Source: Caprimulgus europaeus (taxonomy: Eukaryota; Chordata; Aves; Caprimulgiformes; Caprimulgidae). Taken from it: 64,000 bases of DNA. A program made the position numbers and the translations under genes. This document shows, piece after piece, positions 1-12,190 of the stretch (its first letter is position 1; every line of letters starts with the position of its first letter). The DNA is taken from contig OU015528.1 in NCBI GenBank assembly GCA_907165065.1, positions 27,746,015 through 27,810,014 of the forward strand. Direction: 5' to 3'. The notes under the pieces were generated by a model that had not been told where the DNA came from, made no database searches, and saw only the letters and a list, made by a program, of their open reading frames with translations.

Positions 1-1053
1 AGGGCTCCAGAACTGGACACAGTACTCCAGGTGGGGCCTTACGAGAGTGGAGCAGAGGGGGAGAATTCCCTCCCTCTACCTGCTGGCCACGCGTCTCTTG
101 ATGCAGCCCAGGATACGGTTATTGGCCTTCTGGGCTGCAAGTGCACATTGCCAGCTCATGTTCAGCTTCTCGTCCACCATCACTCCCAAGTCCTTCTCTT
201 CAGAGCTGGTCTCAAGCCACTCATTACCCAGCCTGTATTTATGTTTGGGATTGCCCCAACCCAGGTGCAGGACCTTGCATTTGGCCTTGTTGAACTTCAG
301 GAGGTTAGCACAAGCCCACCTCTCAAGCCTGTCAAGGTCCCTCTGGATGGGACCTCCAGCGTGTCAACCACACCACACAGCTTGGTATTGTCAACAAACT
401 TGCTGAGGGTGCACTCAATCCCACCGTCCATGTCACTGATAAAGACGTTGAACAGCACCGGTCCCAATACCAAACCTTGAGGGACACCACTCATCACTGG
501 TTTCCACTCGGACTTTGAGCTGTTGACCACAACTCTTTGAGTGCGACTATCCAGCCAGTTCCTTATCCACTGAGTGGTCCATCCATCAAACCCATGTTTC
601 CAGTTTAGAGACAAGGATGTCGTGCAGGACAGTGTCAAATGCCTCACACAAGTCCAGGTAGATGACATCAGTTGCTTTAGCCTTGTCCACCATTTTTGTA
701 ACCCCATCATAAAAGGCCACCAGATTGGTCAGGCATGATTTGCCCTTGTTGAAGCAATGCTGGTTGTCACCAATCACCTTCTCATTTTCCATGTGCCTTA
801 GCACAGTTTCCAGGAGTATCTGCTCCATGATCTTGCCTGGCACTGGGGTGAGACTGACCGGCCTGTAGTTCCCTGGGTCTTCCTTGTTTCCCTTTTTAAA
901 AATGGGGGTTATTTTCCTGCTTTTCCAGTCTGTGGGAACTTCACCAGATGGCCAGGACTTCTCAAATATGATGGATAGTGGCTTTGCAACTTCATCTGCC
1001 AGTTGCCTCAGGACCCATGGATGCATCTCCTCAGGTCCCATGGACTTGTACAC
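1..1053 (-). pseudogene. CR1 ORF2 reverse transcriptase fragment (copy 1, broken)
   Basis: In the intact element this enzyme copies the LINE RNA into DNA at a nicked target. Reading down from 1053, the first frame (586-1053) shows the fingers region. It has a proline-rich [12 protein letters not shown] block, the KGKSCLTNL block and the [13 protein letters not shown] block that carries the first catalytic Asp. The frame then ends just after SKLETW and resumes in another frame at [14 protein letters not shown], so about two bases are missing. The same break is present in copy 2. The second frame (297-710) carries SGVPQG and then KFVDNTKL, the box C site, where Asn stands in place of the usual second Asp. 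A small deletion near 344-355 shifts the frame again. It cannot make a complete enzyme. Confidence 0.95.
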
Positions 1054-1226
1054 CTTCAGGTTCCTTTAGTGGTCCTGAACCTGATCTTCTCCTACAGCAG
1101 GTGGTTCTTCATTCTCCCAGACCCTTCCTTTGCCTCTAGGACTTGGGCAGTGTGGCACGAGCCCTTGCTGGTGAAGACTGAGGCAAAAAAGTCATTGAGC
1201 ACCTCAGCCTTCTCAACGTCCTGGGT
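1..1226 (-). mobile_element. CR1 LINE, young copy 1 (partial, cut by window edge)
   Basis: The minus strand encodes the reverse transcriptase part of a CR1 non-LTR retrotransposon. It aligns base by base with the second young copy from about 15467 upward and looks roughly 95 percent alike by eye. The match to copy 2 stops at about 1226, just after the shared CTGGGT, so this is taken as the 5' truncation point. That is typical of target-primed reverse transcription. The 3' end lies beyond base 1. A deletion of about 7 bp near 344-355 relative to copy 2 breaks the frame after the catalytic region. The identity of the element is certain; the exact 5' boundary is good to a few bases. Confidence 0.97.
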
Positions 1227-3021
1227 ATCATCGAGTCCAACTCATTTAGTGGCTATCTGAGAATACCTGGTTACTCTCAGCAATGAGACAGTGTTGGTCA
1301 TGTTCCCAACCTATCATTTAAGAAATTAGGCATTTTAGTGACAGAAACGTAGGTGCCTAGAGACTTAAGGTCCTGACGGGGTCAGCTAGGAGCAGAGACA
1401 AGATTTTAAGTATTTAAATTATTGTTTGTCATCCCCATATGTACGTAGGATGTCCTAGAGATACTACTGCCTCCAGCTTTCTGTACAACATGAATCTTAT
1501 GGGAAAGTCCAACAACTGCAAAGAGGACATGCTGGACTCATTCAGTCTCGTTCCTTCTCCTACATGGAAATGGAGGCATACATGTAGCACACTGCCATTA
1601 ATAATTCTAAATTATATAAATAACTATGTCATTCTTGAATGACATAAAGAATGAGTTGACCTACTATCTACAAAATACTCACCATGGAATTTGGCATAGC
1701 ATGTTTACCAAATAGGATAAATAAATAGGGCTTTACCTAGTGGCCTGAGAAATAAAGTTCACAATGGGCTGATCTGTTTTAAAAACATAAATACACTCCT
1801 AGGAGACAAGAGAGTGCCACCTATGAGATTACTAACTAAGGTTGTGTGCAAGACTGGGAAGAGATTAGACAAAATAACATGAGGACCAATACTGAAGGGA
1901 ATGGAAAATCATGTATTTTAAGTAAGGAAGCAGCACAAGGAAAAATGAAATATCAACATAAAACAATGAAAAAAAGGGGCAGCATTTAAAAAAAAACAAA
2001 CAAGAGCACAGAAAACAGAAAAAACTGTAGAAAAGAAGAAGAGCTATCAAGGTCATCAGCTGACAAAAGAAGTCTCTGAAAAGCATTTTTATGCATTTGT
2101 ACACTGGAAAAGAACAGTCTTCTGTTCATTTACATATACTGTTGGGTTTTTTTTTTCTGATTGCAAAGCACTACAAAATGCTTCTGCACAATATATTCCT
2201 TGTTTTATAAAGCTCTCATAGAAATTACACACACACTTAATATGTATATAAACATATTTTCTAATAAGATAACTGATTCCCTAACTTCACACTGCAAATA
2301 AAAATTATCTGGCTTTCAATAATGAAGAGGAGAATGATTCAGGTTAATGAGAACATTTGTCTGATTAGCCTTCTCCACAGCCAGTGACTTGTAATGGTCC
2401 ATCAGTCAGCCATGCCTAAGTAGTGTTGCCAAATGTATTCAAACTATGCCCAAACATGTATTTATAGAAACAATCATAGGCCACTAAATAAAATCTGGAA
2501 CCACGTGTTAGTCAATGAGCATCAGGAAAACCAAGCTTAGAACATTCGAACACCTATAGATGCGCTCTGCTTGATCAAACTATTAGAGTTTACCATTTTG
2601 CTGGTATTATATACCCAGGTGAGAACTGAATCACATGACTGAAAAGGGTCACAAGCAATAAAAAAATCCCCAGAGAATTTGACTGGTTAAAGAAAATGAT
2701 TCTGCATAGTAGTGACTGGAAGGTAGTAGTTCTTAGCAATTGGAAAATTACATTCCTGTATGTAAAATTAGTTGTTGGTCTTAATCCAGTTAGCAGCAGT
2801 GAGAAGGTATTAGACTTTATTGTGCTCTGATGGAACAAGGGCTGGAGCTTGAGAAGGCAAAATGAGAACATAAGATAGACTTAATTCCCTCTGCTAATGG
2901 TGTGGTTCAATTGTCCCCATAGAACAGTGTGGGGAAACGTCCCTTTTCCACTGCCTTTCCAGTATCTCTTACAGAGATAAATACAGTGTCCTTTTTCTGA
3001 AGATAACCACGTAAGTAACTT
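1227..3021. other. Noncoding stretch, no recognisable feature
   Basis: AT-rich sequence with scattered A and T runs, for example at 1986-1996 and 2146-2157. The few short open frames (1439-1642 plus, 1865-2104 and 2590-2871 minus) have low-complexity composition and no recognisable domain. I see no repeat family that I can name. Confidence 0.6.
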
Positions 3022-3246
3022 CACACTGGAAGTTCCACACAAACCTAAGGAAAAACTTCTTTACTGTAAGGGTGTTGGAGCACTGGAACAGGCTGCCCAG
3101 AGAGGTTGTGGAGTCTCCATCTCTGGAGATGTTCAAAACCTGCCTGGACGCTTTCCTGTGCAACCTGGTGTAGGGAACCTGCTTTGGCAGGGGGGCTGGA
3201 CGAGATGATGATCTCCTGAGGTCCCTTCCAACCCCTACAATTCTGC
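3022..3246 (+). mobile_element. CR1 LINE 3' end fragment
   Basis: The sequence reads as the C-terminal end of CR1 ORF2 in the plus strand ([34 protein letters not shown], with substitutions). After it comes the conserved 3' UTR block AGGTCCCTTCCAACCCCT and a short ATTCTG at 3239-3244. It is strongly 5' truncated to about 225 bp and resembles the plus-strand fragment at 16510-16846. The 3' octamer repeat is reduced to about one unit. The 5' boundary is placed where similarity to that fragment fades. Confidence 0.93.
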
Positions 3247-4719
3247 AAAGTAAATACCTGAAATGCCATTAACTCTTCTTTAAAAAATAAAAACACAAAC
3301 ATGATGTGCAGGTGGAATCCAGGTGTTGCTCTGCAGTCTTTCAGGTACTCAGAGGGGTCATGTTGAGAAAAGACATATGAAACTATTTCAGGTTTTTGTT
3401 GTGATGTTTGAGGCCGTATATCGGGCACAAGCCGCCAGAAGTTAAGAACTGTTCCCACGGGTGCGTTACTACATAACATTTTTCATAGGATTTGTTGAAC
3501 CTTTATTTAGTATTGGCCACTGTGCAAGAAATGGTAATGTACTCATCAGACTACTGGTTTGTCAAGACATGGCAATTCTTCTCTTCCTGTGGTACTTAAT
3601 AGAACAAGGACAACAATTTTTTGCCAGTAATTTATTGGAAAACTGTTGATTTTTCTCCTTATGAACTGTCGCAGGTAAAGGTCCACACTTTCAAATATGG
3701 CTATTATTCCAAATTAGCTGTGATTCCCTCTATGAAAACCTTCCAGAGATCAGAGGGTTCATTAAGATAAAAAATTTGAGAGTGTGGACTGAAATAGTAG
3801 GCTACACGTTGTTTCAGGCTTCGAGAAGCTTATAAACGCAAATAAATATCAAAGCACAAATTGAATACATTGAATACTACAAATTAATATCTGATTAAAA
3901 CCTAACTTTTGAAAAAAAGAACATAAACAATGCCTTTTGTGCACACTTGGGATGCAAAGTTGTAAAAGATTAACTGCTCATGAAACCATACTGTGCTATG
4001 TGTTGAATTTCAAGTACCAGATATTCAGCCTCAAGAGCTATTTTGCCAAATTCTGTCTTTTCCACAAGCCAAGCCAAAGGACAGAATCTGCCTTTCACCC
4101 TTCATCACCGAGCTCTCTAAGGGCAGATTTCATTCTTTGGTGTAAAGGGACACACCCATCTCATCTACAGCCACACGGGTCCACCAGCTATAATGTGGGA
4201 AGCATCTGGAGAGCAACTTGGTTCTTCAGCAGCACTTTCTTATTTATGTTTTTCTAATTGTGTTATTGACCTTCCTCTGAGGAAGTTCATCTCTTGCAAG
4301 AACAGTATTAACTCAATTAATTTAAAAATTGAAGGTGTTTCTTCTTTTGGTTTTTTTTTTTAGCAGAGAGCACTCTAAAAATGGCATAGGAAGGATACCA
4401 GAGCACAAATACCTGTACTGCCTATATTCGGCCATCTCAGACTAATGGAATTATTCTCTTTCTCATTCCTGAAAGTATAGATCGTGAGCAGAAACTCACA
4501 GGGTGAACTACCTCTTTGCCATAATGATCAGGAAATAATACATGCCTAATACAAATAATTGCTTCACTTAATCTAATTGGCTATGAACAGAATATTGTTC
4601 TTCTTTTACAACACAAAAAGAAAGAAAGAAAAATATTTGATTGATATAAACAACAACATACAGGAAAAATCACTAGTAGGCTGGTAAAGAGTAAGTTCTA
4701 GTAAGTGAAAAGCAAAATC
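3247..4719. other. Noncoding stretch, no recognisable feature
   Basis: AT-rich DNA. Short frames such as 3461-3649 and 3937-4257 show no domain, no signal and no splice context that would support a gene. Small A-rich and T-rich runs occur, for example AAAGAAAGAAAG near 4617-4630. Confidence 0.55.
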
Positions 4720-6565
4720 ATAAGGAGGCAGGTCACAAGAATATTTTGAGAGAAAATTGGCTAAAGGAATAAAAAAAAATAAATAGTCAAACCGTTCTCA
4801 AACATGCTGTGAACTGACAGCCCAATCAATAAGGCCCATGGGGCTCCCAGAAAGAGAAAACTAAGTAGACTGGGTAACCACAAAAGAGGATTTCGGGGAG
4901 ATTCCCATTGCATGGTGAGAAAAAAATAGAAACAGCTCAAATGTAGTATGGGAAGACTTAGAACAGATCAATAAAATAGGTAGTAATGAATCATCAGGAC
5001 TGTACCATATTTCCCCACGACTGTAAAAGAACTGATAACTGCAGTGCACAACCCACCACTTAAAAGGTGCTAAGGGAATAAAAAGGCATTAGAAAAGGTC
5101 CAGAGATCTACAGACCTCCAATTCTGACTTGGGGATACTGACCTGGGAAACTAAAGATAAAGTGTAGAATTAAGAGACACTAGGCAAACATGATACAACA
5201 GGAAAAAAATACAATGACTTCTGTAGGGAGAAAATCTTACCCCATAAATCCACTGAGCTCTATGGAAAGAGTGAGAGCACAGATTGCGGTGGTGCTATCA
5301 ATGCAACATACTTGTGTTTCCAAAAAGGTTTTGACAAGGCCCCTCCCAAAAGTTTTTATATAAACAAAGCTCTTGTAGTCAAAAAGAAAGGGTAAGAACA
5401 AAAGGTCATTTTTTTAAAAAAAGGGAGATTTCCAGAGCAGTCCCACCAGCTGGGGGACTGTGTGCTCCATTTACCCATAAATCACCTAAGAAAAGTTAAG
5501 TGCAACATGGCAGAGTTTGTTGACAATACAAAATAGTTTAGGGCACTATAAACAAAAGCTGACCACAATGTGACAGAGACAGCTCACAATAGGACACACA
5601 TGGGATTCATCTTACCTGGATATCTACAACAGCTGTTAGAGAAAACAAGAGACACCTGAGGCTCCTTTCTACTCAGTGGAGAGAAATGGGCACTTCAAAG
5701 GCTTGATTCCCCTGATCTGTTGGAGAGATATATATTAGAATTGGAGGAATCACAACCCTAGCAATGCCTCTTTCTCTCTGCTGCCTATAACGGGAGCATA
5801 CCTTGGCTGGCTCAGGTGCCATTCACCTACATTTAGTCTGATGAACATGCTCTGAGTATGCAGGCAGTAAAATAACAGACAAAATTCAACGTCAATAAAT
5901 GTAAAGTAATGAATATGGAGGGAAACAACCTTAACTAGACACATATAATTTAATGGATTTTAAATTGGCCATTACCGTTCAGAAAAGAGAACTAGGAGTC
6001 ATTGCTGGTAGGTCTGTGGGAAGCTCTTGGTTCACTGTTAACAGCAATCAGAAAGACACATGGCTTTGTTACGTGTTGGGGATCTGTGGATTCCAAGTGC
6101 ACAATAGCACAAGTACAATTTAGGACAGGTCAGATGAGAGCTTTAGTAACAACAGTCACAGGGAGAGAACATTTGGACAGCATTTCCCTCTTTACTCCCC
6201 TGTGCTCTGCCAAGTGATTGCAGAGACCCAGCCTACAGCTTGTGTCAGTACACAGGAAAGGAACAAAAATCAAACCAGAAATGGAATGGAGGTACTGTGT
6301 AGATGATGTGAATTTACCCTGTCTTACTGGTGACAGTTCAGGTCCCATCATTTCAAAAATCATTCTAGCAATGGTACAGGTGTAGGAGAAAGAAAAGGGG
6401 TAAAGTCCAAAGGTTGGAATACCTTCTGAAGGGGGGAAAATTGAACCAGTAGGACTTGTAATATGGAAAAGAGACCTTTAAGGTCAATAAAATCATGAGT
6501 GGTATGGAGAAGATGAATGGGGCTTGCCTATTCACTCTTTGCTGTAATTCTACCAACATAAATGG
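4720..6565 (+). mobile_element. Ancient CR1/L3-like LINE, heavily decayed
   Basis: No open frame survives, but a series of CR1 ORF2 landmarks appears in the correct order on the plus strand. A block near 4985-5040 translates in pieces as NESSGLY..SPR.LKEL, matching the start of the RT domain. YRPP..PGK occurs near 5110-5150. FDKAPPK occurs near 5330-5352. EFVDNTK, the catalytic box, is at about 5515-5537. KFNVNKCKVM occurs near 5880-5912. LMDFKLAI..RELGVIA occurs near 5950-6005. The conserved end block near 6480-6540 contains AAAATCATGAGTGGTATGGA. This order and spacing are those of CR1/L3 elements. It is interrupted at 6067-6237 by a younger insertion. Both outer boundaries are approximate. 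Confidence 0.85.
6067..6237 (-). mobile_element. Short LTR-like insertion inside the ancient CR1
   Basis: A 171-bp segment runs from TG to CA and is flanked by GCTT on both sides (6063-6066 and 6238-6241). It sits where the CR1 reading is interrupted: CR1-like sequence ends at AAGACACATG and resumes at GGAAAGGAACAAAAATC. About 150 bp is shared with 25493-25660. In the minus orientation it shows a degenerate poly(A) signal (ACTAAA, where the other copy has AATAAA) followed by roughly 80 bases ending in CA, as in the R-U5 part of an LTR. Either orientation is possible because both ends are short. It may be a deleted LTR or a small nonautonomous element. Confidence 0.6.
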
Positions 6566-9500
6566 TAGAAAGAAAAATTAAGTCTCAGAACTGGCTTGTC
6601 ATAACAGTTGTATTGACAACAGCATCAGTCTGAACCTAAAGCAGTGAAAGCTGTGCAACACTGCACTGCAGCCAGTTCCCACTGGGCTGTCAGCTGTGAA
6701 TCCCAGGGAAGCATGTTCCCTTCCTGTAGGTAGATTATCCAGAGCTGCCTTTAGCACAAGGCCAGTGAGTAATTACCTGGGTTGTCATTTAGGGGACAAG
6801 GTTTGAAAGGGTCCTAATAATGCACAATGAAACAGAAAACTGTGACAGAATAAAGGAAACTTTGAAACACCTGGAGATCTAACAGATTGATCAGAATTTT
6901 GATCCTTCCACAGCAAGCAACCTCAGAAAAACCCTGCAAAACTGAGTTATATTTCATATATAGTATATATTATATAAATATATACTATTTTTAACAATCT
7001 GAATATAGGCATTTGGGGAAATATCTAAGCTGCTGATCAAAGATTGATCCTTAAGAACTACCAAAACTGCAGATCCAAGAATGTGCAACAAAAAATTGTG
7101 AATTAGCATTTTCTGTGATGGAGACCTTCCAAACACAGACAAGACTATGAAAAATGGCAGAAGAACATTTAAAAGAAGTAGAAATCTTCTTTCATGTCCT
7201 TCATAATGGGTATACATCAGTTCCATGCAGGAAAGAAAGCAGATGTGTTTCCACCTGTTGCAACCGCCTAGAAATGCATCAGATTATATTCTCTCCTGCT
7301 TGAAAGAAAATAAAAGAGCTGACTCAATATTCAACAGACCTGAACTAACATGGGGTTAAACAGAGTGTTTAAACCACAACCTTTGCAGAGTTTGGAGAAA
7401 CGAAGAGGTAATCCTTCTTGCTGGAAGGAGGCACAAGCTCATTTTTTTTTAGTGGACTGTCTAGCACTTCTCCCAGAGCAGGAGGGACAGTGGTGGTGGG
7501 CCAGCAGTGGGGGTGGCACTGGCTGCAGTGGCTCTGCTTCCTTGGTGTGCCCAGCCCCTCCACAGGGACACAGAGCACAACGTCTCTGCATCTTTTCTTT
7601 GTTTTTTTAGTCTCTCCGTTGTTCAAAAACTCGTGCTAGGTGACCTAAACCTTTGTGGTTAACAGCTTATTTAATAAAATATTGATTTTTTTTTTCCCTC
7701 TTGCTTTAGGAAATAGGATCTTTGAGCACTTTGATGAAGTACCATAGTTTCCTCAAACTCTTTTCAAGGTCTAACTGGAAGTCTAAATCCTAAATGGAAT
7801 GTTTCCTATTAAATTATATCCACATTTCCTACAAGTCCTATAAAAATGACATATACCCTCCAAGATCGCCGACGAAGGAGAACACCACAACTTTTCCGAT
7901 TTTTCCATTTTCCATCTACAGCTACACATGGAAAAATGGATGAGTGTGATTTTGAGAGGAAAATATCCTCACCAAAAAACAGAAGAGTGAAATCTGTAGT
8001 AGTTACTTGCTAAGTAAAACTTAGCAAAGTGGAAAATAAATAGTACGTATATCTTGAAGAAAAAAAAAAAGTAGCATGTGTAATTTGGATTGTATAAAGT
8101 AAGTGCAAGTAGATAATACGTAAAAGAAATGTGTACATTATTTACTTCTAATTAATGATTTATAAACTTAGTATTAGAGATTAAGATGTACTATGAACTA
8201 AGGTATATAAATTTTTCATCTCTTAAAAAAATTGAAAAGAGAAATCATCAATATCTTTTAATCATAAATGAAAATAAGAGTATCTGTAGAGTTCTGAAAT
8301 AGGATTTAACTGAATTAACCTGATGTTATAATACAAATATGGAATACAGACAGCTATAGAGAAAATTTTTCAAATACTCATAGTATTTCTATTAGTATTC
8401 ATCATAATGTAGTTAAAATAGAATAATATTAAAGAGTAACAGTACATTTTGTTGATGATACATAGGAATTGTAATTCCGAAATAAAGTATCATAATCTGA
8501 AATACTGTTTATGGAAAGTACATTTTAAATATCTGTCAGTTTCTTTCACTGGTAAGTTTGTAATTTAATGGTTAACATTAAAATTTATTTTAAATCTAAT
8601 TCTAGTTCTTTTCCTCATGAGAGTTCTCAGGAATAAATAGGGATTTGGTTTTTTTCCTGAAAACTTATGGAATTTTTCTGTACCTTATTAATTCTTTGTA
8701 CAGACTATCAAGGAGACTGAGTATATTCTGGAAGCCTTTTTGAACCAGGATTTTCAGTTTGCCCAGTGAAAAGCATCTGGCTGCATAGCAGTTTTAACCA
8801 GCTTTAAAATTTCTATCACTGAGGTAGGAATAAATGGGCTCTTGGTTAGAAGAGCTTGTGAGCTTCAGCCGTCTTTAAACTTTGTTTAAATTTGAGATAA
8901 TATGAGTTCGTTGAACATAACTGAAATAATTTAAAAGTGTAGTCTACACACTAATGCCAGCTTAAATCAGCTGAGGATCTAGTCAGAAATATTGTCCAGA
9001 TCACTCTCAGCAACCTTACACAGATTGCATGTCTGCATGTTTTCAGAATACTGTCAGAGATTATGCTGGAGAAAGTCATAGGTAAATGCTATTATCTCCT
9101 GTGTGTTATCTGCACTGGCAAAACTAATGCTTTATGTTTTTCTCTTTTTAGCTTTACACAATTAAGGCTTGCAGCCATTAGCAGAGAAGTCCAGAGAGAT
9201 AAGAGGAAAGGTCTAGCACATTGCAGTACTAAAGAAAACTAAAATAATGTGCTAAATGGTTAAACCAAAAGAAAGTGAAAAGTCTTCAAAATATTGACAC
9301 TACTTCCAAAGGAAATGCCCATCAACTTCGTTAAGTACCTTCAGGTTACTCCTTTTACTGTGATGTGAAAATAGTTAGAAAAAGAAGCATCCATATGCTG
9401 GTGCACTACAGCAGTGGAGCTGCTGGAAAACGAAAGGCTTTATTTGTGGAAGAGAAAACGTGAGTGTTGATTTACTTCACTACACTACATAGAAAAAAGG

Positions 9501-11839
9501 TTAAACAGTGAGTGTATGACTCTGAACTGAAAATGCAGAGGCTGTATCTGAGGAAGTTGCCCATTGGTTCTCTCTACCCACAAACTAAAAACATGCGTCT
9601 GACAACCAGGATTTATGCTCAAACTAAAAACTGAGAAATAAGTTAGTCAGACATAAAATGTGATAGACTTGAGGAAACTTCTCTAGGTCTTCCAAAGCCT
9701 AGACTAAAACCAAACATCACCAAGGAAAGAATCAATAGCCTTGCCTTGTTTTTCTTCCCTCTTTTAATCTTGAGCTACATTATTGGCCACCATAAGGAAA
9801 AGACAAGACATTGTCCTGTCCCATCTATATTTAGAATGATGTCTTTGGTTGGTGGTTTGGTTTTGTTTTGTTTTTTTTACAGGAAAGAGAATGAGAGGCA
9901 GGGGAAGGAGTTTGTTTTGTAAGGACAACACATGTGGCTCTGAACTGAATGAGCAGAAGAGTTACTCCCAAAGTAAGTCTTCCTCTGAGAATTAAAATTA
10001 TTAGTGGGCATATCTTGCTAATAAAAGGGTAAAATGCACATTGACCAGCTCCGTAAAGAAAAAAAAAATGGAAAGCAGGTGCTCTGCCACATACTGAATC
10101 GTAAAGCCTCACACATCAGTGCAGGGAGTTGTGGGGGGAGTTGGCCCATGACATGCTGCTTCCACACCCCTGTTGCCTACTGTGTTGTGAAACGCTACCT
10201 TCACAGCAAGAAATTATTTTCTGGCACTGATTTATATGACTGTTGCTCCCAAGGTCTCTAAAGCCAAGGCAAAAATGCCCCAAATCTCACTGATTGCACC
10301 AAGAGTAATATTTTAAGACCACCTTATGCTCTGCAGGAGCCCTGGCACAGAGGAGGAGTTGTGTCCTGATGCTGGCATGGCAAAAGTGCTGCTCACTGCC
10401 CAACATCATGCATGGAGGCAAAGGGTGGTGTCACGAAAGGCACAAACTCAGCTCCTGAGGGTGTCAGGCAGTTAGGTCAGTGGGCGGGGCACTGCTCTAG
10501 TAGCATACCCACAGCCCAGGGGGGCAAGCGCCAGCATGCACTGTGCACTGGGGCTAAACTCCCCAGGATCCCTGTCCTGCTTCTCCCTGATGATCTTCTG
10601 TTCCTCTTCCAAAGCCTCCCACCTGATCTCCTGAGTGGCAGGGATGACTTCCACAGGGCAGTTGCCTTGACACGGGATGTGGGGAGCCCTCTGCATCTCT
10701 GCACACATAAAACTTAAAAGACCTTGGTGAAGGCCATTCCTGACATCTTTCTCCCACTCCCACTTCCAAACGCAGTACCAGAGTCCCTCCTGTCTTTCCT
10801 GCTGATGAAAAATAGCTGTTGTAAAATGCTAGCTAACCACATTTAGCAAATGGAGATAATCAAATAAAAATGAAACTACACGTACTAAAGAAACACAGTT
10901 TCCAAAACACAGGCTTTGGCTAGAGACTGTGTTTTGCTTAAGAGTCTGCCAGGAGATCTGTGGACTGTTTTGTAAACAGTTCTCAAACTGGTGTTTGTGG
11001 GAGAGACACATGGGAAGGGGATAAGAGAGAGATGGACATATGAAATGTATCCCAAGGGAAGTTCATCAGGGAAGAAAATGCTCAAGAGCTGCTTTGATGG
11101 GGATCTATGAGAACTGTGTAGAGTGGAAACAAGGTGAATGGGGAATGGTTGTTCATTGTTTCCCATTGTTTCCTCTTACACAGGAGCTAGGGGACAGCCT
11201 CGACTGCATGTTTAAGACAAACAAAATGAAGCATTTTTCCACCATAACGTGATTTTTTGTTAACAAAGTTGTAAATGAGCTCTAAAGGAAATTAGATTAA
11301 TTTGTAAAGGATGGGATCACTAGGACTGTTTAGCAGCATATTTTAAGTGCAATTTGCAGCCCCAACAGTCCAAATCCAGTGACTGCTGAAGATAAGATGG
11401 TGTCCTGGGGTACCAGATGGGATTCCACACAAGAGGATCCTTGATTTGTATGCTTTCTAGTGCTCAAACCCTAGGCATTCTATATTGATCACTACTAGAT
11501 TCAGCATTATGTGACAGAGATGTAATTTGATCTAACTGGTTGTTCTCACATTTCAGAAGACAATCCATGGATCTTCTGGGGTTCCTTCTGACCTTTCAAG
11601 AGCTGAAAATCTCATGCAGTAAGCCAGAGATTAAAATGATCCATTCTTCTACTCTATTCCTTTCACATAAAATAAAATTTTTTGCTTTTCTTTCTTCCCC
11701 TAATACATAAAATAGGCTTGTGACGAAACTCAGAGATGGCTTGAAATATAGAGGATGGTCTATTGAGTGCCAACTTGTAAACTTAGCTCATATTTTTATC
11801 ATTTCAATCCCTATTCTTAATGTTTTGCTTTGGAACAAG
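6566..11839. other. Long noncoding stretch, no gene seen
   Basis: Mostly AT-rich sequence. Moderately GC-rich patches lie at about 7400-7620 and 10390-10780, where overlapping frames are open on both strands. That pattern fits base composition rather than coding. A (GTTTT)n-like run lies at 9850-9878. Several A runs are present (8059-8070, 10060-10068). The very AT-rich block 8000-8660 has no readable frame. I recognise no repeat family here. Confidence 0.55.
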
Positions 11840-12190
11840 GGAGAACTTCTTGATAGAGGTACTGGATGGAGCGAGCATGGTGACGCTCCCCAGCAGCTGC
11901 TAGTCACTGACAAGGAAGAGCTGGCTAGGGACACAATAGTTGGTGGTATCCATGGTTGTAGTGACAGCTCAGTAGTGGGGTCCAAGATCCTGTGGGGAAA
12001 GAGGAAGAAGTGAAGTGTGGCACAGGCCCTGAACTCTAGGCAAGCAGACTGCTGCTTGTTCAGGGAATTGGTAGGTTTGATCCTGTGGAGGAGCTCTGAA
12101 AGATGCTCAGAAGAGTTGGAAAGCTTTTAAGCACAGCATCCTCCAGGTACAGGCAGGGGGCACCTTGATATTCAGGAAGACGTGGGTGAA
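11840..12190 (+). mobile_element. Old CR1 fragment, end of endonuclease domain
   Basis: The plus frame contains LVTDKEELARDTIVGGIHGCSDSS (about 11900-11970). This aligns with the endonuclease C-terminal region [25 protein letters not shown] seen in the young copy at 17500-17650. The GCSD motif keeps the Ser-Asp but has lost the catalytic His (Ser-Ser instead of His-Glu). After a stop, the next 150 bp reads as the linker that precedes the RT domain: LFRELVG.I.W, then EELESF, then PPG. It is a short decayed internal piece with no 3' end nearby. Confidence 0.8.

Noticed and set aside
9395..9470. A short frame ending at a good GTGAGT donor, looking like a small exon
   Set aside because: The frame is only 22 codons from its ATG and has a stop about 20 codons further upstream. 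No acceptor or homology supports an exon.
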